This document shows positions 21,846 to 32,296 of a stretch of 64,000 bases of DNA, one piece after another. This DNA comes from Selaginella moellendorffii (Eukaryota > Streptophyta > Lycopodiopsida > Selaginellales > Selaginellaceae): NCBI RefSeq assembly GCF_000143415.4, contig NW_003314310.1:684611-748610 (forward strand). Direction: 5' to 3'. The position numbers and the translations under genes were made by a program. Under the pieces are notes generated by a model. The model had not been told where the DNA came from and searched no databases. It saw only the letters and a program-made list of their open reading frames with translations. Numbering within the stretch: the stretch's first letter is position 1; each line of letters begins with the position of its first letter.

Positions 21846-22799
21846 TTAAACTTGCTCCTTGAGCTTCTTCTTTTTCTTGGACGAGCTCTTCCAAGAGCCC
21901 GCCGTCTTCTTCTCCATCGTCACCGGAGGAGAGGTTCTCGGAGGACTCTCAATCTTCTTCTTCACCACCAAAGGATCGAGCTTTCCAACGCCCGATGGCC
22001 TTGTCTTCTTCCCGAAATTCACGTCGATCTTGAGCGGGAAGCTCGGCTTGGACTGATAGATTGGCAGGGCAAGCGAGTCCATCGTCTTCAAGTGGAGCGC
22101 CATGATACTGTCCCATTTCTTGGGCATCAACCCCGCCACCCCGTCGATCACCGCCATCAAGTTCTCCACAATCTCCTCCCTCGTCTGTGAGATCCTGGCC
22201 ACCTTGACAACGCTGCACGATCCAGTCGAGAGGAACAAGAAGGTGGAGCTGCAAACGCTCTCAAACTGGCTCTTCCACTGCCCCTTGGAGAGGTCCACTG
22301 GAATGGGGATCTTCTTCTTCTGGTAGAACGCCTTGCCGAGGGCCTTGGAGAGGAAGGGCTGGATCCTCCTGTCCACCAGGAAGAGATCATACGAGCCACA
22401 GAGCTTGCGCTTGGATTCGTGGCTCGCGAAGTCCTTCTTCATCTTGGAGAAGCCCAGCACCTTGGAAACCCTGAGACCCTCCTCCGCGATCTTCCTCTTG
22501 GCCTCCTTGCGCGGCATCCCGCGGCTTAGGTCGTTGACGATGAGGCAAACCTCCTGGCTCCCGCCCGCCTCTATCAGCGGGTGTGGGATTGGAATCCTGT
22601 GAGGGCGCACCCGGGCGCTCTCGGGGATCTTCCGGAGAGAGATTACCAGATAGAGGAGCTGATCCTCGTCCAGGAGACGAATGCGCTGCTGATCCTTGGC
22701 GCCCGCGACCCATCGCAGCAGCGCGTCCACGGCCTTGCCGATTCGATCGCTGTCCACCCTCAGCTCCACGCCGCTAGGGCCGCCGCCGCGATCCGCCAT
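21846..22799 (-). CDS. Ribosomal-L1-domain nucleolar protein (RSL1D1/Utp30/Cic1-like)
   Basis: Intronless gene for a 317-residue protein. It is predicted to act in the nucleolus in ribosome biogenesis, like yeast Utp30 and Cic1 and human RSL1D1. The ribosomal L1 fold is seen from the N-terminal AVDALLRWVAGAKDQQRIRL, through the strands VCLIVNDLSRGMPRKEAK and CGSYDLFLVDRRIQPFLSKA, to GKAFYQKKKIPIPVDLSKG, the usual order in this family. The C-terminal tail is Lys-rich (SSKKKKKLKEQV), as expected for nucleolar targeting. The start is the ATG at 22799, giving MADRGGG. The FGAM synthase ATG is 72 bp away on the other strand, so both genes share one very short promoter. Confidence 0.88.
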   Translation of the reverse strand: MADRGGGPSGVELRVDSDRIGKAVDALLRWVAGAKDQQRIRLLDEDQLLYLVISLRKIPESARVRPHRIPIPHPLIEAGGSQEVCLIVNDLSRGMPRKEAKRKIAEEGLRVSKVLGFSKMKKDFASHESKRKLCGSYDLFLVDRRIQPFLSKALGKAFYQKKKIPIPVDLSKGQWKSQFESVCSSTFLFLSTGSCSVVKVARISQTREEIVENLMAVIDGVAGLMPKKWDSIMALHLKTMDSLALPIYQSKPSFPLKIDVNFGKKTRPSGVGKLDPLVVKKKIESPPRTSPPVTMEKKTAGSWKSSSKKKKKLKEQV

Positions 22800-22871
22800 G
22801 GGAAGAACAGTATATCCTTGCAATATGCGCTCTTTGGATTAGGGTTTCGGGGGGTTTAAGCTTTGGGCGCG
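22800..22871. promoter_or_regulatory. 72-bp bidirectional promoter with telo-box core
   Basis: Only 72 bp separate the ATG codons of the L1-domain gene (minus) and the FGAM synthase gene (plus). An ATTAGGGTTTC telo-box-like motif sits at 22838-22848 and a GGGGGGTTTAAG stretch follows. Both products serve growth (ribosome assembly and purine synthesis), which suits co-regulation, but that is inference. Confidence 0.6.
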
Positions 22872-25800
22872 ATGTCTTGCGGCCAGGCGCAGCTCGTCCA
22901 ATCGCATTTCCAGCGCCAGCCGAGGTATTCGCTCGATCTCCTCGCCGCGGATCGTAATCTCGTGCGAAATTTGTGTTGTAGCATCGCTCCGGGGGAGAAG
23001 ACGCGGAGAGCTTTTTGTCCGGCCGCTTTCTCGGGTATGGATTCCTCTCGATCGAGTTTGGAAAAGGTTCCTTCTTTCCTCTTGTGAGAATTTCTAGTTT
23101 GTTTTGCAGCTCAAAGCAAGAGCGCATTCTCGTCCGCAAGCTCTCGCATTTTTGGAGCTTTTCCTCGTGGTGTAGCCTCCAAGCAGCAGCAAGTAAGGAT
23201 TTTTTCTATGAAATCTTTGGTTTGGTCTATGGCTGATGGTTTCGTTTTTTTTCCTCACAGATTGTTCTGGGAAGCGATGAAGCTCTTCCCGAAATGCTTC
23301 ATTACTATCGACGCCCGTTCCTTTCATCAAATGCTACCGCTCAACTTCTCAGAAAGGTGGACATTTCTTTGCGAGTGGGAATCTGTGTTGCATGATCTTG
23401 ATAGCGTCATACAGGTCCAATCTGACGTATCAGGGGAAGTTCTATCCATTGACACGGAACAGGTTATTCTTTTATATATATATGCTACAGTGTCTGGCTA
23501 ATATGGTGTTACTTGAAAGTGTTATAACATATCGCTGAAGGCGCCTCTATCAGAAGCCAAGCTTAAACATCTGAAATGGCTTCTTCAAGAAACTTTTGAA
23601 CCGGAGAACCTTCTCTCGACAAGTTCTCTGTCTGAGAAATCCGACAGTATGTAATTAGCGTACATTGTACTTTCCTTGCAACTAACTTTACGTTCAACAG
23701 GGGCTATACTGCTTGAATTTGGACCTCGACTCTCATTTACTACGGCCTGGTCCGCGAATGCCTTGTCAATCTTCAAGTCCTGTGATTTGCAGGAAATTGA
23801 TCGTATTGAGAGATCTCGCAGATATCTATTGAATCTGAGTCCTGGCACCTCTCCTCTAGATGAGCTACAAATAAATAAGTTCAGTTCCATGGTAAGCTTG
23901 CTTTGTTTTTCTCCTTTTTAATAACTTTTCTCACTCAGGTTCACGACAGGATGACTGAAACCGTATATCCAACACCATTAAGCACATTCAAAATAAATGT
24001 GGTTCCGGAACCAATATATTTTATACCGGTCATGGAGGTGCGTTATTCTCCTTTCCACTGCACTTGTTTATATGTTCTTTCTTCTTCTTTTAAGAAAGGA
24101 AGGCTAGCTCTGGAGGAGATAAATAAATCGATGGGTCTTGCGTTTGACGAAGATGACCTTAAGGTAGTGTCTGCAAATGCTAAAGAGGTTCTGAACAGTA
24201 CTGTGCTGTAGTATTACACAAAATTATTTCAAGTGGATATCAAACGGAATCCCACCAATGTGGAACTCTTTGATATTGCCCAATCGAACAGCGAACACAG
24301 CCGACACTGGTTTTTCAAGGTGTGGAAAGCATGAGTTTTCTCTGGCTTGTAACTTGCAATTATGTCTACAGGGCGAACTGGTCATTGACGGAAGGGCCAT
24401 GCCAAAGTCTCTAATGGAACTTGTCGCCGATACGTTAAAAGCAAATCGGAACAACTCTGTCATTGGGTTCAAAGATAATTCGAGGTACGGTGATGTTTCT
24501 ATCCTGCAAAAACCTGGCTGTAATTGAAACAGTGCCATTCGGGGATTTCGTGCTGAAGTGCTCCTTCCGTCACGTCCTGGAATTCCATGTGTTATCGTAC
24601 CCGTCACAAGGGACTTATGTATCCTTTTCACTGCTGAAACTCACAACTTCCCTTGCGCGGTAAGGTACAGTTCTTTGTGCAGCTCATGGAGATTAATGTT
24701 ACAAACAGGTTGCGCCTTTTCCGGGAGCCGAAACTGGTGCTGGTGGTCGTATTCGCGATACGCATGCAACTGGCATAGGTTCTCTTGTTGTTGCCTCGAC
24801 AGCAGGTTACTGTGTAGGAAATCTGCAGGTTTGCATTAATTTGAGTTTGTAGCATGGAAAACTTAACATCAGCAAACGTTTTTAGCTTGAAGGAACGTTT
24901 GCTCCCTGGGAAGATTCTTCATTTGCTTATCCTCCGAACTTGGCTCCTCCTCTTCAGGTACTTCCTTCAAATGCCTTTGAGCTGACATGACGTGCACCTT
25001 TTCTTCTAGATTCTTATCGATGCGAGTAACGGAGCCTCTGATTACGGTAACAAGTTTGGGGAGCCTCTGATTCAGGTAACAATGCTACCCTTCCTTTAGC
25101 TGTTTAATGATTCCCGCTCGCTCAGGGATACACTCGTACTTTCGGCATGAGACTGCCTAATGGTGAACGGAGGGAGTGGCTCAAGCCGATAATGTTCAGT
25201 GGAGGAATTGGTCAGGTCGGTAAGACTCCATACATAATAAAAATAAACCAACTCTGTTGATGCAGATCGATGAAAAGCATTTGAAGAAAGAAGATCCAGA
25301 TCTTGGCATGCTTGTTGTTAAGGTAGCTTTTATTTGTCTTTCTTTGCTTTTCCTACCTGTAACTTGTAGGTTGGCGGTCCAGCATACCGAATTGGGATGG
25401 GTGGGGGAGCTGCATCTAGCATGGTAAGGAGCTCAGCCTTACACATTACCTTAAACTATTATGTGTTCCAGGTTAGTGGCCAAAATGATGCCGAGCTAGA
25501 TTTCAACGCAGTCCAGCGAGGAGATGCAGAAATGGCACAGAAACTTTACCGCGTAATTCGCACCTGTGTAGAAATGGGCGATGGTAATCCGATCGTTAGC
25601 ATTCACGATCAAGGCGCTGGAGGAAACTGTAACGTTGTTAAAGAGATAATATACCCCAAGGTAAGCTCACTCATTACTTCCCAGGCGTAACTGGATTATC
25701 TGTGAATCTTAGGGAGCAACAATTGACATAAGGTCTATTGTTGTTGGTGACGAAACAATGTCAGTTTTAGAAATCTGGGGTGCCGAGTACCAAGAACAGG

Positions 25801-28698
25801 TAGATGTCATTTTTGTTTTCCTTTCCAGATCGACTCACGTTGTTTACATGTGTGAAGGATGCTTTATTGATTAGACCAGAAAGTGAGGCTTTACTGCAGT
25901 CTATTTGCGACAGGGAGCGTGTGTCCATGGCTGTGATAGGAAAAATCAGGTACCGTTCTCCATTTTATCACTCATTCGTATTGATAGTTTTCAAAATATG
26001 TTTTAGTGGCGAGGGAAAGATTGTTCTTATAGACAGCGCAGCCCAGAAACTAGCTGAAGCCAACAATGTCTCCCCACCTCCGCCGGCGGTTGATTTGGAC
26101 CTTGAGAAGGTAGAACGTTCGATTTTTTCTTCTTGTCGTTCAGCTAGCATTCATGTCTCAGGTTCTCGGAGACATGCCACGCAAAACATTTACTTTTGAT
26201 AGGAAACCAGTAACTTGTGAACCTCTAGATATTACGCCAGGAGTCTCGGTGAGGGATGCCTTGAGACGTGTGCTCAGTTTACCATCAGTGTGCTCGAAGC
26301 GTTTTCTAACGACAAAGGTTTAAATACTTTGGATAACAGCTGGTCGTCTTCTAAACATTTGCCTTGTGCAGGTTGATCGATGTGTCACCGGACTGGTAGC
26401 TCAGCAGCAAACTGTTGGACCCCTGCAGCTCCCTTTGGCGGACGTTGCAGTCATTGCTCAGGTGTCTAGTGATAATCTTGTTGGCATCTCACGTTCTGTT
26501 ATTCCAGAGCCATCTTGATCTCACCGGTGCTGCTTGCGCTATTGGTGAACAACCGACCAAGGTAGATTGAAAATTCTTTACTTTTTTCTGAAGACAATTT
26601 GCAGGGACTGCTGAATCCTGCAGCCATGGCTAGGGTGGCGCTTGGAGAAGCTTTGACGAATCTTGTTTGGGCTAAGGTACTCTCATCTTGATTGTTACAA
26701 CACCTTATGATGTGTATAAGTTCGCAGGTTACCGCTTTGAAGGATGTCAAAGCAAGCGGGAACTGGATGTACGCTGCAAAGCTTGATTCCGAAGGAGCAG
26801 ATATGTACGATGCTGCCGTTGCTCTTCGCGACGCTATGATCGAGCTTGAGGTCGCAATAGACGGTGGAAAGGACAGCTTGTCAATGGCTGCTCAAGCAGG
26901 TGGTGAAACCGTCAAGGCACCCGGGAATCTCGTCATTAGTGCGTATGTGACTTGTCCAGACATTACACTCACCGTCACCCCTGATTTGAAGGTACTGAAA
27001 TTCAGATCCCTTTCATTCAAATCCGATTACTTGCTTCTTCCAGTTGGGAGATGAAGGTGTTCTTTTGCACATTAATGTTGGGAGTGGCAAAGGTCGTCTA
27101 GGAGGTTCTGCACTGGCCCAAGCTTTTGATCAGGTCTGAGACAAACTGTGTTTTTCTTTCCTTGCTAACTTCCACTGCAGATTGGTGATACTTGCCCGGA
27201 CGTTAATGCCCAATATTTAAAACGTGCCTTCAATGCGACGCAGGTGATCTTGTCATTCATCGCTTTTCTTTTTGAAACCATGTGGATTTTACTGCGGACA
27301 GGACCTTATTGGCAAGAAACTTATTTCTGCGGGACATGATATCAGCGATGGTGGAGTTATAGTTTCATTGCTAGAAATGTCTTTTGCGGGCAATTGTGGC
27401 ATTGAAGTAGACATTCCCGCTTCAGAACCGGACACAGCGGCTTTCAGCGCGCTCTTTTCGGAGGAACTTGGACTTATTTATGAGGTTGGCCAAAGTATTC
27501 ACGTTTTATTAACTCACTTCCTCCTGTGCAGGTTCATCGCGGCAACTTGGGCAAAGTGATTGAAGTTCTTCATAGTCACGGAGTAGTCTGTGAAGTATTG
27601 GGACGTGTGAGATCAGAGCCGACAGTAAAACTCTCCGTCAATGGTAAACTATACCTTGACGAGCCGACAGCGTCTCTGCGGGACACCTGGGAGGAGACCA
27701 GTTTTGCTTTGGAAAAGCAGCAATGCCTCGAGTCCTGCGTGAAAGCTGAGCAAGAAGGGCTGAGTTCGAGGACCACTCCACTCTGGAATCTTCCTTCACT
27801 GCCCACAAAGATCAACAAGCAAGCTCTGATGTCGACGAAAAAGCACAAGGTCGCTGTTATCCGCGAAGAAGGTAGCAACGGTGACCGGGAAATGGCAGCT
27901 ATGGTTTACTGTGCGGGATTTGATCCCTGGGACGTTTCCATGTCCGACTTACGGGACGGGAAGGTTTCTCTAAGCGACTTTAGAGGGCTGGTCTTCGTCG
28001 GCGGTTTCAGCTATGGAGACGTCCTCGACTCCGCCAAAGGCTGGGCCGGAACTATACGATTCAACAAGTCTCTTCTTGACGAGGTAAAACGTTTTCTTCT
28101 CTTTCGGGAGGTCTAGCAAAGTGGTCTTGTCTTGCAGTTCCAAAAGTTTTATGATCGTCCTGACACCTTCAGCCTTGGAGTTTGCAACGGCTGCCAACTT
28201 ATGGCTCTCCTGGGCTGGGTTCCCGGAGTGAAAGACGTCGGCGGCGACAAGTCACAGCCCCGGTTTGTCCACAACGAGTCGGGACGCTTCGAGTGCCGCT
28301 TTGCGTCGGTTACCATCGAGCAGTCCCCGGCCATCATGCTCAAAGGCATGGAAGGCACGACGGTGGGAATCTGGGTGGCCAACGGCGAAGGCCGCGCATT
28401 CTTCCCTCAGCCCGAGATATTGACGGAAGTTCTCGACTCCAACCTGGCCCCGCTGCGCTACTGCGACGACGCTGGAGAGGTGACCGAGCAGTATCCTTTC
28501 AACCCGAATGGATCTCCGAGAGGTGTCGCGGCCCTGTGCTCGCCGGACGGGAGGCACTTGGCGATGATGCCTCACCCGGAGAGGTGCTTCATGATGTGGC
28601 AGTTCCCATGGTACCCGAGGGAGTGGCAGATCGATCCGGCGGGGCCGAGTCCCTGGCTCAAGCTCTTCGAAAACGCTCGCAACTGGTGCCAGAACTAA
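22872..28698 (+). CDS. PUR4: Phosphoribosylformylglycinamidine (FGAM) synthase, organellar
   Basis: Fourth step of de novo purine synthesis: FGAR + ATP + glutamine to FGAM, in plants in plastids and mitochondria. About 1,400 residues in 31 exons separated by introns mostly of 45-90 bp. An N-terminal Arg/Ser-rich region (exons 1-2) should be a transit peptide. The mature protein starts near LPEMLHYYRRPFLS. Then come the PurS-like and linker parts, the FGAM synthase core (FTAETHNFPCAVAPFPGAET, GRIRDTHATGIGS, SIHDQGAGGNCNVVKE, a second half with IDGGKDSLSMAA and SAGHDISDGG) and a C-terminal glutaminase. The glutaminase has VCNGCQ with the catalytic Cys near 28185-28190 and MPHPERC with the His-Glu pair near 28570-28580. 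All key residues are present. The start ATG at 22872 keeps exon 1 (to 23034) in phase with exon 2. Confidence 0.96.
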
Positions 28699-28864
28699 AA
28701 AATATGAGGAGAAAAATTTGGAGCTGAATCTCTAGAGATAAAGCAGTCCCTGGACAGCATCAAGATCTTCACTGCGACCAGCTTGTGGCAATGTTGATTG
28801 GAAAAAAAGATGGTTTTGATAGAGTGTTAGAAGAAACATTCATCCCAAGCCTGGCGCTTCTTTC

Positions 28865-29659
28865 TCACTTCTTCTTTTGGGTGCTTTTCTTCTTCTGGTC
28901 TTTGCCTTGGGGCTTAGCGTTGGTCTTTTCTTGTTTCCTCGGCTGGCTAGACGGCTTTACGCTCGTCTCCAGGAAAGCGTGGACCTCCTTTCTCCGCTGC
29001 TGGATCATGGCGATCGTCCCCTTGTTAAACTCCTCCCGGAACTCGTTAAACTCCTTTCCAAAGCAGCCATCGCCAATGCAAAACAGCCTCTTGAGGAGCG
29101 GCGCCACGACATGCGCGGTGCACACGCCCTGCAACAGCGGCGCCGACTCAAACTTGCGAGCCACGGCCTCCGCCACGCTAGCACCGCATGGCGACACAAA
29201 GCTCTCGAGCAGCGAGCTCTCCTGGGCGGTGAAGTAGAGCGGGGACTTGAGCAGTCCCGCGGCGGTGGGAAGCAAGTAATCAATCCTCTCCTGGGCACCT
29301 CTTGCGTGGTCGTAGTCCACCAGGTCCGCCACAAACGCCAGGAGCTTGAAAAACACCTTCTTGCAGCCGGACGATCGGAGCTGCTGCTTGCATGCGACAT
29401 GCTCCTGGTGTGAGCTGCTCCAGGACGTGTAGAGCGCCTCGAATCCGCTAGCCTGCGGATTGCCCTGGAGGAGATGCGAGCTCCACAGCGCCGGGGTCAA
29501 GGGCAGTGGCGGGCTGCTCGGAATGGCCAGCTCGTCCAGGCAAACGCCCTCTTGGTGCTGCGTCTCCACGTACTCGAGAAGCCCAGTCGGATCCAATCTC
29601 ACATCGCTGATGTTGATCGAGTGTGGCGCATCTGGCTCCGAAAACACGTACCTCCACAT
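28865..29659 (-). CDS. Unidentified conserved-looking protein with Lys-rich tail
   Basis: Single open frame of 264 residues starting with the ATG at 29659. I do not recognise the family with confidence. The sequence is mostly helical and of ordinary composition, with no signal peptide or membrane segment. Notable parts are HSINISDVRLDPTGLLEYVE near the N terminus, VFFKLLAFVADLVDYDHARG in the middle, and FGKEFNEFREEFNKGTIAMI. These are followed by a basic tail of about 30 residues (QPRKQEKTNAKPQGKDQKKK). Codon use and GC content match the neighbouring genes and differ from the reverse-frame ORFs over the same DNA, which supports this strand. It lies 236 bp downstream of the PPR gene stop, in the same direction. 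Confidence 0.7.
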   Translation of the reverse strand: MWRYVFSEPDAPHSINISDVRLDPTGLLEYVETQHQEGVCLDELAIPSSPPLPLTPALWSSHLLQGNPQASGFEALYTSWSSSHQEHVACKQQLRSSGCKKVFFKLLAFVADLVDYDHARGAQERIDYLLPTAAGLLKSPLYFTAQESSLLESFVSPCGASVAEAVARKFESAPLLQGVCTAHVVAPLLKRLFCIGDGCFGKEFNEFREEFNKGTIAMIQQRRKEVHAFLETSVKPSSQPRKQEKTNAKPQGKDQKKKSTQKKK

Positions 29660-29696
29660 CCTTCTCCTTCCTTTCGCCCCTCACCCTTTTCAAAAG

Positions 29697-29757
29697 TTTA
29701 GGGTTTATGAAGATACCAACGATAAAAGTATATCCCCTTTTCAAAGGTTTAGGGTTT
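29697..29757. promoter_or_regulatory. Two telo-boxes upstream of the 29659 gene
   Basis: TTTAGGGTTTA at 29697-29707 and TTTAGGGTTT at 29748-29757 are near-identical copies (each preceded by TTCAAA) about 51 bp apart. They lie 38-98 bp upstream of the ATG of the minus-strand gene. The orientation for that gene is AAACCCTAAA, the plant telo-box. Confidence 0.55.
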
Positions 29758-29895
29758 GTAGCGTGGAAAGTGATGGAAATCCTGGAACGATTGTCTTTCT
29801 GGCATTGTAGGACCAAAACCAACAGGTGAACGTGGAGCTGTGGAAGGACGGTTTGCGATGTAGCCCATGCTCCTTTCCCATTATGACTTCCAAAG

Positions 29896-32296
29896 CTAAG
29901 AGAGCGCTCCAGCCTCGGCCTTCTCCATGGACAGCCTCTCCACGCTAGTATGAGTCTCGGACGCGTCGTCCACGAGCTGGCGAGCCTTGTCCACCTTTCC
30001 AAGCTTCCGGAGGCCCCTCACCACATTGATATACGTGAAGGCATCGGCCGGGAAGCCAGCGTCGGCCATTCTCTCCACAACCTCGCAAGCGTCCTCGGCT
30101 TTCCCTGCCTTGCACAGCCCGTCCACCACCATCTTGTGCATCACGAAGTCGGGCTTGCACAGGCTCGTCTTGAGCAGCTCCAGAGCCAGGTCCTCCAGAC
30201 CGTTCCTCGCCAGCCCGTCCAGCAGCGAGTGATACAAGACCGTGTCCGGGAGGACGCCTCGCTTGACCATCTCCTGGAAGATGGCGTGAGCACCGGCCGC
30301 CTGGCCGCTCCTGCACAGCGCCGTGATGATGATCGTGTAGGAGAAAACGTCCGGTGTGCATTTGGCCGCGACCATCTTGGCCAGAAACGTGATGGCCTCG
30401 TCGATACGTCCTGCCTTGCAGAGGCCGTCGAGGAGGGTGTTGTAAGTCACCAGGTCCGGCGTTGATCCCCTGGCTTTCATCGTCTCCAGGTGGCTGAGAG
30501 CGTAGTCGACTTTGCCGGCTTTGCTCAGGGCGTTGAGGATGGAGGCGTCCGTGAAGGAATCTGGAAAAACTCCCTCCTTGCTCATCTCTTCCAGGAGGTC
30601 GCAGGCCCGGTCCAGCTTGCCAAGCTTGCAGAGTCCGTCGACAAGAGCGCTGTATGTCACAACGTCTGGGGACAGGCCGTAGTTGGCCATTTCGTTCACG
30701 AGCTCCTGAGCCTCGTCCAGCTGCTTGGCTTTGCAGAGGTTGTCCACCATGATGTTGTACGTTTCCAAGTTGGGAGGGCAGTAGAACTCCTTCATGCTTT
30801 TCATTCTCTGGAACAGCAGCACGCCGTCTGGGAGCCTCTTAGACTTGCACACCGCGTGGATCAGCGTGTTGAAAAGCTCGGCACTCGGCGGATGGTTGCG
30901 AGAGATCATCTCCTCGAAAGTTTTGCACGCCTCGTCTAGCATCCCGCTTCTGCATAGATGCTCAATCATTTGGCTGTACGTCGCAGCTAGCGGAGTTACT
31001 CTCTTGACCGTCCTGAACAGCTGAAATGCCTCTGGAACCTGGAAAAAAAACAAGAAAAAGATCAGTAAAAGTTCCAGAGGTGAGTTGGGTGTTTCTTACC
31101 TTGTTTCCCATGCAAAAGCAACAGACGAGGGTGTGCAATGTTGACGAGTCGATTGGAACTCCCCTCTCTGTAAGAAACGCGAAGAGCTCCAAAGCATCGG
31201 ACAGTGATATCAGCTGGCCTTCCTCCACAGTCACTCTTTTGCGACCGAAGCAGCTTCCCACCATCTCGACAAGCAACTTCTGGGCCTCCTCGGCATGGCC
31301 TTTCTTGCAGAGAATCCCAATCACGGTGCTAAACGCCACAGCATCCGCCTTACTCCCCTTCGTGACCATCTTCCGGCAGCAGTCGCAAGCCTCGGCCACC
31401 CGGTTCGCCTTGCAAAGCCCGGTCACGAAGGAAGTATACGCTACAAGGTCTGGAACACAGCTCTTCTCGACCATCTCCTCCCACAGCCGGCAAGCCTCGT
31501 CCAGCCTCCCAGCCTTGCAGAGCCCGTCGAGAAGAGTGCTGTAGCTTATCACGTTTGGCTCGCAACCAGCCTTGGCCATGTACTCAAAGAGCACGAAAGC
31601 CTCGCTCATCCTCTCGCCCGAGCACAGCCCCTTGAGCAAGCTATTGAAAGTCACCACGTCCGGAACGCAGCCACCACCGGCGCTCATCGTCTTGAAAATC
31701 TCCAGAGCGTCGTCCACTCTCGACGCCTTGCAGCAGCCATCGATCACGACGCTGTAAGTTATCACGTTGAGCTTCACTCCACTCTCGCGTAGCTGGCCGA
31801 GGAGCTCCTTGGCCTTGTCCAGCTCCCCGGCCTTGCAGAGGCCGCGAAGAACAATGCTGTAGGTGAAATCGTCGGGAGGATAGCCACGCCTTTGCATCTG
31901 CTGGAACTTCTCATAGGCGAGCTGGCCAGCGTTTGCCTTGGCTAGAGCGTCGAGGAAGCAGTTATACGTGAAGACCGAGTGCTGGTATCCCTTTTGCCTG
32001 CCCAGCCAATCGAAGAGCCTCACGATCGTGGAGATCTTCCCCAAATGCCGCAAAACCTCTCCCACTACTGTGTACCTTCCAAGCATCCCATTCCATCCCC
32101 CGATCACCCGATCCAAATCGTCCTCGTCGCCGGCCTCGCGCAGCAAGCCGATGATCCTGGCCGCCACCGGCGAGCACTTTGGAGGCGAATACACTTCCCT
32201 ACCAGGATTGTGAGCCGCAGCCTTGGGAATGCTCGTTCTCGATCTCACCTCGCTGCTCAAATGCCGGCTCCCAGGCGGCGCAATCCGGCGCCACAT
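29896..32296 (-). CDS. P-class pentatricopeptide repeat (PPR) protein, organelle-targeted
   Basis: Sequence-specific RNA-binding protein expected in mitochondria or plastids, 779 residues in two exons (32296-31100 and 31038-29896; the intron starts GTAAG and ends CCAG). The ATG at 32296 gives MWRRIAPPGSRHLSSEVRSR, an Arg/Ser-rich presequence typical of mitochondrial import. About 17-18 P-type repeats of 35 residues follow, for example TYSIVLRGLCKAGELDKAKE, TYSVVIDGCCKASRVDDALE, SYSTLLDGLCKAGRLDEACR and TYSALVDGLCKLGKLDRACD. There is no E, E+ or DYW domain, so a role in RNA stabilisation, splicing or translation is more likely than C-to-U editing. Having an intron is unusual, since most PPR genes are intronless. 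The target RNA cannot be read off here. Confidence 0.94.

Noticed and set aside
28877..29413. 178-codon plus-strand ORF opposite the 29659 gene
   Set aside because: Antisense shadow of a better-composed minus-strand ORF; Arg/Leu-rich and without motif.
30490..30939. Plus-strand ORFs opposite the PPR gene
   Set aside because: Periodic antisense shadows of the PPR repeats.
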